This document shows positions 52,247-62,291 of a stretch of 64,000 bases of DNA, piece after piece. Positions within the stretch are counted from its first letter, which is position 1; every line of letters begins with the position of its first letter. This DNA is from Shinella pollutisoli. GTDB lineage: Bacteria; Pseudomonadota; Alphaproteobacteria; Rhizobiales; Rhizobiaceae. The stretch covers positions 1-64,000 of the forward strand of contig NZ_JANFDG010000011.1 of assembly GCF_024609765.1 (NCBI RefSeq), written 5' to 3'. A program made the position numbers and the translations under genes. The notes below the pieces were generated by a model. That model worked only from the letters and a program-made list of their open reading frames with translations. It was not told the origin of the DNA and made no database searches.

Positions 52247-53089
52247 ATGAAAAGCCAACACTCCCTCAACCTGCGCCCGATCTCGCCGAAACTCGAGCCC
52301 AGCTACGCGCCCGTCTGGAAGCGCCTCGGCAAGTGGGGCGGGTTCGCCATGCTGGCGCTCATCTACTTCCCGCTGCTGTGGCTCATCCTCCTGTCGATCA
52401 GCCAGAACCCGCTCGGCGGCATCCCGGGATCGTTCTCGCTCGAGCACTACCGCGCGCTGTTCTCCAACAGCGCCTGGCACAAGCCGATGCTGGCGAGCCT
52501 GGCGATCGGCGTCCTGGTGGGGCTGGTCTGCGCGGTGGCCGCGACGATCATCGGCCGCGCCCTGCCGACGCTCAACAGCCCGGGCCGCGTCCTGTTCATG
52601 TTCGTCGTCCCGCTCTTCGTGCCCGGCATGTCGATGGGGGCGGCCCTGTTCATCCTGGCGCGCGCCGTCCTCAACCTGAAGCTCGGCTTCTGGTCGGTCG
52701 CGCTCGGCCATTTCGTCTGGGCCTTCCCCTTCGCCCTGCTGATCGTCCTGGTGGTGACCGTCCGCTTCGACCACCGGCTGGTCGAGGCGGGCCGCGACCT
52801 CGGCGCAAGCAACTGGCGCGTCTTCTGGGACATCGAGTTCCCGATCCTGATGCCCGGCATCGTCAGCGCCGCGCTGTTCGGCTTCCTGATGTCGTTCAAC
52901 GAGGTCATGCGGTCGATCTTCCTGCGCGGCACCGCCGAGACCATGCCGGTCTGGAGCTGGATCCAGGCCGCCGCCCAGCAGAGCCAGGTGCCGATCATCT
53001 TCTCGCTCGCCTCGCTGGTGCTGCTCGTCACCCTGCCGCTGCTGTGCGGCGTCTTCTGGCTGCTCTTCGCCCGGGTGGGCCGCTCATGA
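52247..53089 (+). CDS. Spermidine/putrescine-type ABC transporter permease (PotC-like)
   Basis: A 280-residue permease with segments such as FAMLALIYFPLLWLILLSI and an EAA-like loop (LVEAGRDLGASNWRVFWDI). It is the last rightward gene of the pxpA-chaperonin-transporter series and converges on the gntR gene 32 nt away. Together with 51298-52242 it should form the membrane channel. Confidence 0.85.
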   Translation: MKSQHSLNLRPISPKLEPSYAPVWKRLGKWGGFAMLALIYFPLLWLILLSISQNPLGGIPGSFSLEHYRALFSNSAWHKPMLASLAIGVLVGLVCAVAATIIGRALPTLNSPGRVLFMFVVPLFVPGMSMGAALFILARAVLNLKLGFWSVALGHFVWAFPFALLIVLVVTVRFDHRLVEAGRDLGASNWRVFWDIEFPILMPGIVSAALFGFLMSFNEVMRSIFLRGTAETMPVWSWIQAAAQQSQVPIIFSLASLVLLVTLPLLCGVFWLLFARVGRS

Positions 53090-53121
53090 GCCCGGCCGCA
53101 TACCCCTCCGCGGCCGGCGGC

Positions 53122-53784
53122 TCAGTCCGCCGGCGCGCGCGCCAGGCGCGGCAGCAGCGCCCGGGCCGCCAGCTTCAGGTCGTCGGCCATCGCCTCGCGC
53201 GCGGCCACGGCGTCCCGCCGCTTCACCGCCGCCATGATGTTGCGGTGCTCGTCGTTGGCATGCTCGCGGTAGTGATCCGTGTCGAACAGACCGGTGAAGA
53301 CCGGGCCGACCTTCAGCCACAGCCCCTGGATCACCCGCAGCAGCTCGGGATTGCCCGCTCTCTCGTAGATGCTGAAATGGAACTCCCGGTTCAGCTTCAG
53401 ATAGGTGCGCGCGTCGTAGGTGACCGTGGTCTCCGCGATCCGGTTGAGGAGCGCGTCGATCTTGACGAAGTCCTCGTCGGTGAAAAGCGGCGTCGCGAGC
53501 TCCGCCGCCATGCCCTCCAGCGCGACGCGGATCGGCAGGAGATGGTTGAACCGCTCGACCGTCATCTGCGGCACGACGATCGACCGGTTCGGCAGTTGCA
53601 CCAGAAGATGCTCGGCGATCAGGCGCTGCAGCGCCTCGCGGATCGGCGTGGCCGAGATGCCGAAATTGTCGGCGAGATTGCGGATCACCATGGGCTGCAT
53701 GGGCGCGAAGGTTCCCTCGGCCATGCCCTTGAGGATTTCGTCATAGGCTCGGTCGCTCAGCGGCTCGCGTGCGATCTTGGTCAT
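53122..53784 (-). CDS. GntR-family regulator, FCD subfamily
   Basis: A 220-residue regulator with an N-terminal winged helix (YDEILKGMAEG, then ISATPIREALQRLIAEHLL) and a helical FCD ligand domain with the metal-site pattern NREFHFSIYERAG. I chose ATG 53784, which has GAGGGACGAA before it. It is transcribed leftward between the transporter half and the pxpBC half of this cluster. Palindromes GATATAT-N-ATATATC in both promoter regions are its likely operators, implying a repressor of both halves and of itself, released by a pathway acid. Confidence 0.85.
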   Translation of the reverse strand: MTKIAREPLSDRAYDEILKGMAEGTFAPMQPMVIRNLADNFGISATPIREALQRLIAEHLLVQLPNRSIVVPQMTVERFNHLLPIRVALEGMAAELATPLFTDEDFVKIDALLNRIAETTVTYDARTYLKLNREFHFSIYERAGNPELLRVIQGLWLKVGPVFTGLFDTDHYREHANDEHRNIMAAVKRRDAVAAREAMADDLKLAARALLPRLARAPAD

Positions 53785-53833
53785 TTCGTCCCTCTTCCCG
53801 ACAGTCACGGAGCATGTTGCCCGAGTTTTCCTA

Positions 53834-53879
53834 AATATACGAAGTCACGACCGTTTCCGACAAGATATATCATATATCT
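53834..53879. promoter_or_regulatory. gntR promoter and AT-palindrome operator in gntR-pxpB gap
   Basis: The palindrome AGATATATCATATATCT (53863-53879) has 8-bp perfect arms around one central base. On the reverse strand TTGTCG (53863-53858), an 18-nt spacer and TATATT (53839-53834) form a likely gntR promoter whose -35 edge touches the palindrome. The pxpB promoter must also lie in this 163-nt gap, though I cannot place it with certainty. Confidence 0.65.
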
Positions 53880-53947
53880 ATGCAGAATTATTCCCGGCGC
53901 TGCCGGCTCCTCGCCGCGCCCGGCCCGGTTCCAACAGAGGCACTCCC

Positions 53948-54811
53948 ATGCTGCATGACACTTTGCGTTTTTTCCCCGGCGGCGACCGCGCTGTCGAGGT
54001 GGAATTGGGCGACGGGATGGATTTCACGCTGAATTTCACCGTGCACCGCCTCGTCGCGGCCGTGCGCGAGGCCGGAATCGCCGCGATCGAGGATATCATC
54101 CCCGAACTCGCCTCGCTGCAGATCAACTACGATCCCGACCGCATCTCCTACGAGGACCTCACCCGGGCGATCGCGGCCATCTACGAGGAGATGGGCTCCG
54201 ACGTCTCGGGATCGCTGCCCAGCCGGCTGGTGACGCTGCCGGTCTGCTATTTCGACGAGGAGACGACGGCCTGCATCGAGGACTATCGCAAGACCTATCC
54301 CGACAAGCGGTTCGATCCCGACCTCCTGTGCGAGCTGAACGGGCTTGCCGACCGCGCGGCCCTGGCGCGCCGGCATTCCGGCACGGAATACTGGGTCGCC
54401 GCGCTCGGCTTCTGGCCGGGCCTCTGCTCGCTGCTGCCGCTGAGACCCGGCTCGCGCATCACCGCCCCCAAGTACAACCCGCCGCGCACCTGGACGCCGA
54501 AGGGCGCGGTCGGCATCGGCGGCGCGCTCTGCTGCGTCTATCCCGACCGGACGCCGGGCGGCTACCAGCTGATCGGGCGCTGCCCCGCGCCGATCTATGA
54601 CGGCACCCAGCGCCTGCCGGCGTTCCGCGACAGCCTCGCGCTGCTGCGGGCCGGCGACCGGGTGCGCTTCCGCCCGGTGACGGCGGAGGAATGCGCCTGG
54701 ATCGACGCCGAGGTCGCCGCCGGCCGCTACGAACACGACGTGGTCGAATACCAGATCTTCTCGGTCGACCGGTATCTCGACTGGGTAAAGGCGCACGGAG
54801 AAAAGGCATGA
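53948..54811 (+). CDS. pxpB: 5-oxoprolinase subunit B (KipI/allophanate hydrolase subunit 1 family)
   Basis: A 287-residue PxpB/KipI protein. FFPGGDRAVEVELGD at the N-terminus and the C-terminal block SLLPLRPGSRITAPKYNPPR with GGYQLIGRCPAPIYD are conserved. The fold is shared with the carboxyltransferase part of urea amidolyase. It overlaps pxpC by 4 nt (ATGA). ATG 53948 follows the divergent regulatory gap, with the shadow frame upstream excluded. Confidence 0.87.
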   Translation: MLHDTLRFFPGGDRAVEVELGDGMDFTLNFTVHRLVAAVREAGIAAIEDIIPELASLQINYDPDRISYEDLTRAIAAIYEEMGSDVSGSLPSRLVTLPVCYFDEETTACIEDYRKTYPDKRFDPDLLCELNGLADRAALARRHSGTEYWVAALGFWPGLCSLLPLRPGSRITAPKYNPPRTWTPKGAVGIGGALCCVYPDRTPGGYQLIGRCPAPIYDGTQRLPAFRDSLALLRAGDRVRFRPVTAEECAWIDAEVAAGRYEHDVVEYQIFSVDRYLDWVKAHGEKA

Positions 54812-55791
54812 ACGCGCGTTGCATCACCGTCCTGAAGCCGGGCCTTGAGACCACGGTGCAGGAACTGCCCGGCCGGATCGGCTATCTGGAGCAGGGCTTC
54901 CCGGTCTCCGGCCCCTTCGACAAATGGTCGTTCCGGCAGGCCAACCTGCTGGCTGGCAATCCGCGCGACACCGCCGCGCTGGAATGCCAGTTCCTCGGCC
55001 CGACGCTGCGCTTCGACTGCGACGCGACGGTCGCGGTCACCGGCGCCGACATGCGGCCGAAGCTCGACGGAGAGCCGGCGGCGATGTGGCGGAGCCTGCC
55101 CGTCAGGGCCGGCCAGGTGCTGGAGCTCGCGGCCGCCTACAGCGGCGCGCGCGGCTACGTCGCGGTCTCCGGCGGCATCGACACGCCCGTCGTGCTCGGC
55201 TCGCGGGCGGTGTTCCACATGGCCCGGGTCGGCGGACAGGCGCTCGCCAGGGACCAGGTCCTGCCGCTCGGTCCGCCGCCCTCCGGCGCCGGCGACATCC
55301 TCGCCGTTCCCGAGGCGAGCCGCCCGCCCTTCTCCACCGACAAGACCTGGCAGATCGAGGCGCTGGCCGGCCCGAACGACGACTGGCTCGACCCCGCCTC
55401 CGTCGAGATGTTCTTCAGCGCCGACTGGTCGGTGCAGGCCAAGAGCAACCGCACCGGCATCCGCCTGAGCGGCCCGCAGTTCGCCTTCGCCGGCCGGGCG
55501 CTCGACAAGAGCAGTGACCACGGCCAGGACCCGTCGAACATCATCGACCACGGCTATCCGCTCGGGGCGGTGAACCTCGCCGGGCAGACGCCGATCATAC
55601 TGGTCAACGACGCCCCGAGCACCGGCGGCTTCATCAATCCCTTCACGGTCGCCAGCGCGGCGTTCTGGAAGCTCGCCCAGGCCAAGCCCGGCGACGTCCT
55701 GCGATTCCGCCGGATCGATCGCGAGGAGGCCGGCCGTCTGCGCGCCGCGCTCGAAACCGTGACCAGCGCAGGAGTGGCAGTCCGTGTCTGA
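54808..55791 (+). CDS. pxpC: 5-oxoprolinase subunit C (KipA/allophanate hydrolase subunit 2 family)
   Basis: A 327-residue PxpC/KipA protein with family marks VLKPGLETTVQELPG, ARGYVAVSGGIDTP, SNRTGIRLSGP and VNDAPSTGGF. With PxpA and PxpB it should make an ATP-dependent lactam-opening enzyme. It overlaps pxpB by 4 nt and the kinase-like gene by 8 nt, so all are translated from one message. Confidence 0.87.
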   Translation: MNARCITVLKPGLETTVQELPGRIGYLEQGFPVSGPFDKWSFRQANLLAGNPRDTAALECQFLGPTLRFDCDATVAVTGADMRPKLDGEPAAMWRSLPVRAGQVLELAAAYSGARGYVAVSGGIDTPVVLGSRAVFHMARVGGQALARDQVLPLGPPPSGAGDILAVPEASRPPFSTDKTWQIEALAGPNDDWLDPASVEMFFSADWSVQAKSNRTGIRLSGPQFAFAGRALDKSSDHGQDPSNIIDHGYPLGAVNLAGQTPIILVNDAPSTGGFINPFTVASAAFWKLAQAKPGDVLRFRRIDREEAGRLRAALETVTSAGVAVRV

Positions 55792-56869
55792 CGTGACGAC
55801 TATCGTGCCCGCGAGCGATCCCGTCCGGGGCGCGCTCGGGGAAATGCTCAACAGCCCGCCGCCCGCCATTGACGAGGCCACCGCGGCCCGGCTGATGCAA
55901 CGCCATTTCGGCATCTCGGGCAGCGCGGAGACCCTCGCCTGCGAGCGCGACGCGAACTTCCACATCGTCGCCGACGACGGGCGCAAGTTCACGCTGAAGG
56001 TCTCGAACCCGGCCGAGCCGGAAATCAACACCAACTTCCAGACCGAGGCGCTGCTCTGGCTGGAGCGGCGCGATCCCGGCCTGCCGGTGCCCAAGGCCCT
56101 GCGGGCGCTCGACGGAAGAAGCGAATTCCCGCTGGTGCTGGAAGACGGGCGGTCGAGCGTCATCCGCGTGCTCACCTGGCTCGACGGGTTCCCTGTGGTG
56201 CGCGTCGGCGTCACGCCGGCGCTGCGGCGCGACCTCGGGCGGGCGCTCGCGCGGCTCGGCATCGCCTTCGAGGGGTTCGACCATCCGGCCTCCAGCCACG
56301 AGATCCTCTGGGACGTCAAGAACGCCTCGCGTCTGCGGCCGCTGGTCGAGGCCCTGACGGAGCCCGACCTGCGCCGGCAGCTGACGGCGGAGCTCGACCA
56401 CTTCGACGCCGATGTCCTCCCCGTCCTCGCGACGCTCAGGCAGCGCGTCGTGCACAACGACCTGAACCTGCACAACGCGGTGCTGGAGCCCACCGATCCG
56501 GACCGGATCACCGGCATCCTCGACTTCGGCGACATGGTGAAGACCGCGCTGATCATCGATCTCGCCGTCGCCGCCTCCTATCACACGCAGGAGGCCGAAG
56601 GCTGCCTCGCGGCGGTCTGCGACATGGTGCGGGCCTATCACGAGGTCCTGCCGCTGGAGCGGCGCGAGATCGACGTGCTGCGCGACCTGATCGTCGCGCG
56701 CCTGATGACGACCGTCGCCATCACCGAGGGCCGCGCGGCGCGCTATCCGCAGAACGCGGCCTACATCCTGCGCAACAACGGCCCCGCCCGCATGGGCCTG
56801 CGCCTCTTCGCAACCCTTCCCCGAGACCAGGTCACGGCGGCCCTTCGCGCCGCCTGCAGTATGGAGTGA
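55784..56869 (+). CDS. Phosphotransferase, hydroxylysine kinase (AGPHD1)-like
   Basis: A 361-residue APH-fold kinase. The catalytic loop is VVHNDLNLHN (His224, Asp226, Asn231) and the metal-binding motif is ILDFGD (Asp247). Human AGPHD1 phosphorylates 5-hydroxylysine, and the product is broken down by the PLP enzyme AGXT2L2; bacterial relatives of the two are often adjacent or fused. The next gene is exactly such a PLP enzyme, 3 nt away. I therefore infer a kinase for a hydroxy-amino acid or amino alcohol. It overlaps pxpC by 8 nt. Confidence 0.75.
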   Translation: MSDVTTIVPASDPVRGALGEMLNSPPPAIDEATAARLMQRHFGISGSAETLACERDANFHIVADDGRKFTLKVSNPAEPEINTNFQTEALLWLERRDPGLPVPKALRALDGRSEFPLVLEDGRSSVIRVLTWLDGFPVVRVGVTPALRRDLGRALARLGIAFEGFDHPASSHEILWDVKNASRLRPLVEALTEPDLRRQLTAELDHFDADVLPVLATLRQRVVHNDLNLHNAVLEPTDPDRITGILDFGDMVKTALIIDLAVAASYHTQEAEGCLAAVCDMVRAYHEVLPLERREIDVLRDLIVARLMTTVAITEGRAARYPQNAAYILRNNGPARMGLRLFATLPRDQVTAALRAACSME

Positions 56870-56872
56870 GCC

Positions 56873-58195
56873 ATGAAGACCCAGGAAGCAATGGTCAACG
56901 CCTTCATCGAGGGCGCGGCTGAACTGGACGAGGCGACCGCCGCGCTGATCGCGCAGCGCAAGGCCCTGCTCGGCCCCGCCTACCGCCTCATGTACGAGCG
57001 CCCGCTGCATTTCGTGCGCGGCGAGGGCGTCTGGCTCTACGACCCGGACGGCAACGCCTATCTCGACGCCTACAACAACGTGACCTCGGTCGGCCACTGC
57101 CATCCGAAGGTGGTCGAGGCGATCCGCCGCCAGGTCGGCATCCTGGCGACGAACACCCGCTACCTCCACGGCGCGGTCCTCGACTACGCCCGGCGCCTGC
57201 TCGCCACCATGCCGTCCGAGATCGGCCACCTGATGTTCACCTGCACGGGATCGGACGCCAACGACCTGGCCGTGCGCATCGCCCAGGCCCATACCGGCGG
57301 CAAGGGCATCATCGTGACGGAGACCGCCTATCACGGCATCACGCAGGCCGTTTCCGAATTCTCGCCCTCGCTCGGGGAGAATGTCGACCTCGGCGTGCAC
57401 GTGCGCACCGTTCCAGCACCCGACAGCTACCGGTCGGAGAACGTCGCGGAGGAATTCACCGCCGCCGTCCGCGCCGCGATCGGCGACCTGCGGCGCCACG
57501 GCATCAAGCCGGCGCTCCTCATCTGCGACGGCATCTTCGCCAGCGACGGCGTCTTCGACGGTCCGGCGGGCTTCCTCAAGAGGGCGGTCGACGCCATCCG
57601 CGAGGCGGGCGGCCTCTATATCGCCGACGAGGTGCAGTCGGGCTTCGCCCGCACCGGCGAGGCGATGTGGGGCTTCCAGCGCCACGGCGTCGTCCCGGAC
57701 CTGGTGACGATGGGCAAGCCGATGGGCAACGGCTTCCCGGTCGCCGGCGTGGCCGCGCGCCCGGAGGTGCTCGCGGACTTCGGGGCGAAGGCGCGCTACT
57801 TCAACACCTTCGGCGGCAACGCCGTGGCGGTCGCCGCCGCCTCCGCGGTGCTCGACGTCATCGAGGAGGAGGGGCTCCTGGAAAACGCCCGCACCATCGG
57901 CCGCCACATCAAGGAAGGGTTCCAGGCGCTCGCCGGCAGGCACGCCTGCCTCGGCGACGTGCGCGGCGCGGGGCTCTTCCTCGGCGTCGAGATCGTCTCG
58001 GACCGGGCCGGGAAGACGCCGGACGCCGCCGCCGCGACGCGCATCATCAACGGGCTGCGGGACGAGAACGTCCTGATCTCCGGCTGCGCCAAGGCGGCGA
58101 ACGTGCTGAAGATCCGCCCGCCCCTCGTCTTCACGCGCGAGAACGCCGACGAGCTGATCACCAAGCTCGATCTGGTGCTGCAGCGCCTGTCCTGA
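56873..58195 (+). CDS. Class III PLP enzyme, ammoniophospholyase-like (AGXT2L family)
   Basis: A 440-residue class III aminotransferase-fold protein. The PLP lysine is Lys282 in TMGKPMGNGFPVAG, a motif shared with ethanolamine-phosphate and 5-phosphohydroxylysine phospholyases. ADEVQSGFARTG and TCTGSDANDLA are other family marks. Such enzymes release ammonia and phosphate together, giving an aldehyde. With the kinase just upstream it forms a two-step deamination of a hydroxy-amine. An ordinary aminotransferase role cannot be excluded from sequence alone. Confidence 0.78.
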   Translation: MKTQEAMVNAFIEGAAELDEATAALIAQRKALLGPAYRLMYERPLHFVRGEGVWLYDPDGNAYLDAYNNVTSVGHCHPKVVEAIRRQVGILATNTRYLHGAVLDYARRLLATMPSEIGHLMFTCTGSDANDLAVRIAQAHTGGKGIIVTETAYHGITQAVSEFSPSLGENVDLGVHVRTVPAPDSYRSENVAEEFTAAVRAAIGDLRRHGIKPALLICDGIFASDGVFDGPAGFLKRAVDAIREAGGLYIADEVQSGFARTGEAMWGFQRHGVVPDLVTMGKPMGNGFPVAGVAARPEVLADFGAKARYFNTFGGNAVAVAAASAVLDVIEEEGLLENARTIGRHIKEGFQALAGRHACLGDVRGAGLFLGVEIVSDRAGKTPDAAAATRIINGLRDENVLISGCAKAANVLKIRPPLVFTRENADELITKLDLVLQRLS

Positions 58196-58221
58196 CCCCT
58201 TACGAGATTGCGGAGAGACCC

Positions 58222-58466
58222 ATGACCATCAAGACCGTCGAAGCCATGCTGCCGGGCGTGATCTACCTGTCGCCCTCGCCCGACACGCCGCCCTTCAAGG
58301 CCGCGGGCGACCGGGTCGCCGCGGGCGAGACCGTGGCGCTGGTGGAGGTGATGAAGTCCTTCCTGCCCGTCGAGGCGGACAGCGACGGCACCTTCCTCGG
58401 CTATTCGACCGAGACCGGCAGCAATATCGAGCCCGGCGAGGCCGTCTGCCGGATCGAGGTCGCGCA

Positions 58467-58470
<4 letters not shown>
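58222..58470 (+). CDS. Small biotinyl-domain carrier protein (AccB-like)
   Basis: An 82-residue single biotinyl/lipoyl domain. The modified lysine is Lys45 in VEVMKSF, a variant of the usual EAMKM. It lacks the long N-terminal part of housekeeping AccB. Its stop overlaps the biotin carboxylase start by 4 nt. Such small carriers with AccC are frequently found beside pxpABC/kip genes. Confidence 0.82.
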
Positions 58471-59834
<1,364 letters not shown>

Positions 59835-59865
59835 ACGCGCTCCCGTCCTTCCCCGCGCCCGGATC

Positions 59866-60915
59866 CTAGGGCCTGCCGCGGGATCTGCGCCCGACGGAGG
59901 CCCGCTCGATCAGCGTGCAACCGACCCTGTGCACGCGGTGCGACCCGGGCGCGGGCCGTTTCGCGAGCTGCTCGATCGCCCAGGCGCCCATCGGGCGGTG
60001 CGGGAGCTCCAGCGTCGTCAGCTGGGGCCGCAGATGGCGCGCCAGCTCGTCGTCGTCGTATCCGACGACGGAGATGTCGCCGGGGATGCCCAGCCCTGCT
60101 TCGGCGATCGCATTGAAACATCCCATCGCCATCTTGTCGTTCTGGCAGAAGATGGCCGTCGGCGGCGCGGCGAGCGAGAGCAGCCTCTGCGTCGCCTCGA
60201 AGCCGGACGTCGGCGTCCAGTTGCCCTCCACGACCAGACGGTCGTCGTAGGCGATGCCCGCCTCGGCCAGGGCCTCCCGGTAGCCGGCGAGGCGGTCCTG
60301 CGCCGCCTCCATGAAGCTCTCCCCGACGACCGTGCCGATGCGCGTATGGCCCTTCCTGGCGAGAAGGGCGGTCGCCATGCGGCCGCCGGTCCTCTCGTCC
60401 GGCACGACCGACGGGAAACGGTTGTCGCTCGTGTAGCAGTTGAGCAGGACCAGCGGCACCGGCAGGTCCGCGAGCGCCGGATCGAGCGACACGCGGCGGG
60501 TGAAGATCGACATGTAGACGATGCCCTGCGCCCCCGCCTGGAGGAGCCGCGCCACCGCCCGGCGCTCGTGCTCGGCCCGCCCCTGGGTCTGCGCGACGAG
60601 GATGGTCACGTCGTTCTCCCAGGAGGCGTGGCGCGCGCCCTCGATGGCGTTGACGGCTTCCGGCGTCGTCGCCAGCTGGTCGACGACGAAGCCGATGCAG
60701 CTGCCGCGCAGGTCCTCCAGGCCCGCGCGCCGGACCGGGCCGCCCAGCCCGTAGCCGAGCGATCGAGCGGCCTCCAGCACCCGCGCGCGCAGCTCGTGCG
60801 AGATCTTGATGTCGGTCACGTTGTTCAGCACGACGGACACGGTCGCCTGCGAGCAGCCGGCGGCCTTCGCCACGTCCATCATCGTCACGCGCTTCCTGAC
60901 TTTCCGGCCGTCCAT
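59866..60915 (-). CDS. LacI-family transcriptional regulator
   Basis: A 349-residue LacI/GalR regulator. The helix-turn-helix and hinge helix are in TMMDVAKAAGCSQATVSVVL and following residues, and a periplasmic-binding-like ligand domain begins near residue 70. It diverges from the dioxygenase gene at 61030 and converges on the biotin carboxylase gene 31 nt away. A 16-bp palindrome at 60976-60991 in the divergent gap is its likely operator. Confidence 0.87.
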   Translation of the reverse strand: MDGRKVRKRVTMMDVAKAAGCSQATVSVVLNNVTDIKISHELRARVLEAARSLGYGLGGPVRRAGLEDLRGSCIGFVVDQLATTPEAVNAIEGARHASWENDVTILVAQTQGRAEHERRAVARLLQAGAQGIVYMSIFTRRVSLDPALADLPVPLVLLNCYTSDNRFPSVVPDERTGGRMATALLARKGHTRIGTVVGESFMEAAQDRLAGYREALAEAGIAYDDRLVVEGNWTPTSGFEATQRLLSLAAPPTAIFCQNDKMAMGCFNAIAEAGLGIPGDISVVGYDDDELARHLRPQLTTLELPHRPMGAWAIEQLAKRPAPGSHRVHRVGCTLIERASVGRRSRGRP

Positions 60916-60953
60916 GCCCTCTCCGCCTCCGACCCCGCTCCGTCCTCTACACC

Positions 60954-60991
60954 AACTAATAAAGTTCGGCCATTGACTAATAATTATTAGT
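60954..60991. promoter_or_regulatory. LacI operator region
   Basis: A perfect 16-bp palindrome ACTAATAATTATTAGT (60976-60991) and an additional half-site AACTAATAAA (60954-60963) lie between divergent lacI and the dioxygenase gene. TTGACT at 60973-60978 overlaps the palindrome and could be the -35 of the dioxygenase promoter. The centre is AT and not the CG common in LacI-family operators, so the assignment is tentative. Confidence 0.55.
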
Positions 60992-61029
60992 TACGGTAGC
61001 CTCTGCGATGTTTTGGAGGAGACAGCCCA

Positions 61030-61866
61030 ATGAACACACGACCCTCGTTCACCTACGACATCGCCGCCCAGGTGGCGCAGCTCGCCGAGGACGGCATCAT
61101 CGGACTGAAGGGCGCATTCACCCCCGAATGGGCGGACGAGATGCGCGAGGACATGATGACGGCCTTCTGGTCGGCCATCCAGAGGCCGGGCGGCGCCGTC
61201 GGCCGCGGCCCGCGCCGCTGGTACGTGGAGATCCACCCGCAGGCCTTCCGCGGCTTCGTCGACCTCGTCACCCATCCCTGGGTGGTGGACGTCTGCACCA
61301 ACGTGCTCGGGCCGGACTACCAGATCGTCGAGATCGGCCTGGACGTGCCGTTCCAGGGCGCGAAGTACCAGCCCTGGCACCGCGACTTCCCCTCCCCGGT
61401 CGACACCTATCGCGACCGCAAGATCACCTCGCTCGCCTTCAACCTCACCGGCGTCGACGTGACCGAGGACATGGGCCCCTTCGAGGTGGCGCCGGGGACG
61501 CAATATGACGACGGCCGTGCGTGGAAGCACGAGATGTTCCCGGACAAGGCGCTCTGGGGCCGCTTCCAGGAGCGCGCGACCCGCAAGTATCCGCAGCGCG
61601 GCGACATCTCCTGCCGCTCGGCCCTGACCGTCCACCGCGGCACGGAGCACCGCTCCCCCATCGCCCGGCCGGTCATGGTCCTCGGCGTCGACGCACCGGG
61701 CGCCGGGCATGCCGAATTGCACGACATGATGGTCACCCAGGACTGGTACGATGCGCTTCCGGAGATCGCCAAGAAGCACCTCGTCTGCCGGGTCGTCGAC
61801 GAGCTGGTGCCGATCACTCAGAAGCACGACATCGAAGGCCTCGTCATGGGCGCAGACCCCGCCTGA
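61030..61866 (+). CDS. Phytanoyl-CoA dioxygenase-family Fe(II)/2-oxoglutarate oxygenase
   Basis: A 278-residue PhyH-family protein. The iron ligands are His117 and Asp119 (PWHRDF) and probably His202 (TVHRGTEHRS), with Arg213 as a candidate 2-oxoglutarate contact. Such enzymes hydroxylate or demethylate amino acids, alkaloids or ectoine. Its ribosome site is GGAGGA at 61016-61021. It is a single gene under apparent LacI control. Close to a hydroxyproline epimerase-type gene it might hydroxylate an amino acid, but the substrate is not evident. Confidence 0.8.
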   Translation: MNTRPSFTYDIAAQVAQLAEDGIIGLKGAFTPEWADEMREDMMTAFWSAIQRPGGAVGRGPRRWYVEIHPQAFRGFVDLVTHPWVVDVCTNVLGPDYQIVEIGLDVPFQGAKYQPWHRDFPSPVDTYRDRKITSLAFNLTGVDVTEDMGPFEVAPGTQYDDGRAWKHEMFPDKALWGRFQERATRKYPQRGDISCRSALTVHRGTEHRSPIARPVMVLGVDAPGAGHAELHDMMVTQDWYDALPEIAKKHLVCRVVDELVPITQKHDIEGLVMGADPA

Positions 61867-61883
61867 CATCGCACCGGCGCACC

Positions 61884-61990
61884 GGCGGCCGTCTGCCGCC
61901 GGGTGTGCTTCCCGCCGGAAGACGGCCGCCCGATCGGCCCGGCGGATGCCCGGCGGGCGATCGGGCGCGCGGCTTTGCAGACAGCCGCGC
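61884..61990. other. Cluster of three strong hairpins downstream of the dioxygenase gene
   Basis: In the 425-nt gap (61867-62291) three perfect stems follow one another: GGCGGCCGTCT (61884-61894) with AGACGGCCGCC (61920-61930); CGCCCGATCG (61927-61936) with CGATCGGGCG (61958-61967); GCGCGGCT (61967-61974) with AGCCGCGC (61983-61990). None has a T-run. They could form a rho-dependent or structural end of the dioxygenase message. I see no gene in the rest of the gap. Confidence 0.5.
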
Positions 61991-62263
61991 AGTTCACATC
62001 CCGCACCGGTCGCCCTCCGCATGGCGAGGCGGGCCGCTCCGCAGATCGCCCGGATCGGGGCCGCCGATAGGCAACGGCCGCCCCCGCCGCACTCGACCCG
62101 TCATGACGCAACCGGCCGCCGCAGCGGTCCGGATCCCCCCCGTTTCTTTGCCCTGCCCCCGTATCCGCGAGCGCGCCGGCGCATTCGCCGTTGAGAAGAC
62201 GCGCGTTCTTTTGCAAGGATATCCCCATCGGAATGTCCCGAACAGAGAAAGAGGAGCTTGCAT

Positions 62264-62278
62264 TGTATACAGGATACA
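62264..62278. promoter_or_regulatory. Possible GntR operator upstream of gntR-racemase pair
   Basis: An imperfect dyad TGTAT-ACAGG-ATACA lies 13 nt before the gntR start. TGTATAC-type dyads are typical of FCD-GntR operators, so self-regulation of the gntR-racemase pair is likely. The arms are only 5 bp. Confidence 0.45.
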
Positions 62279-62291
62279 GTATGGTGGATTC

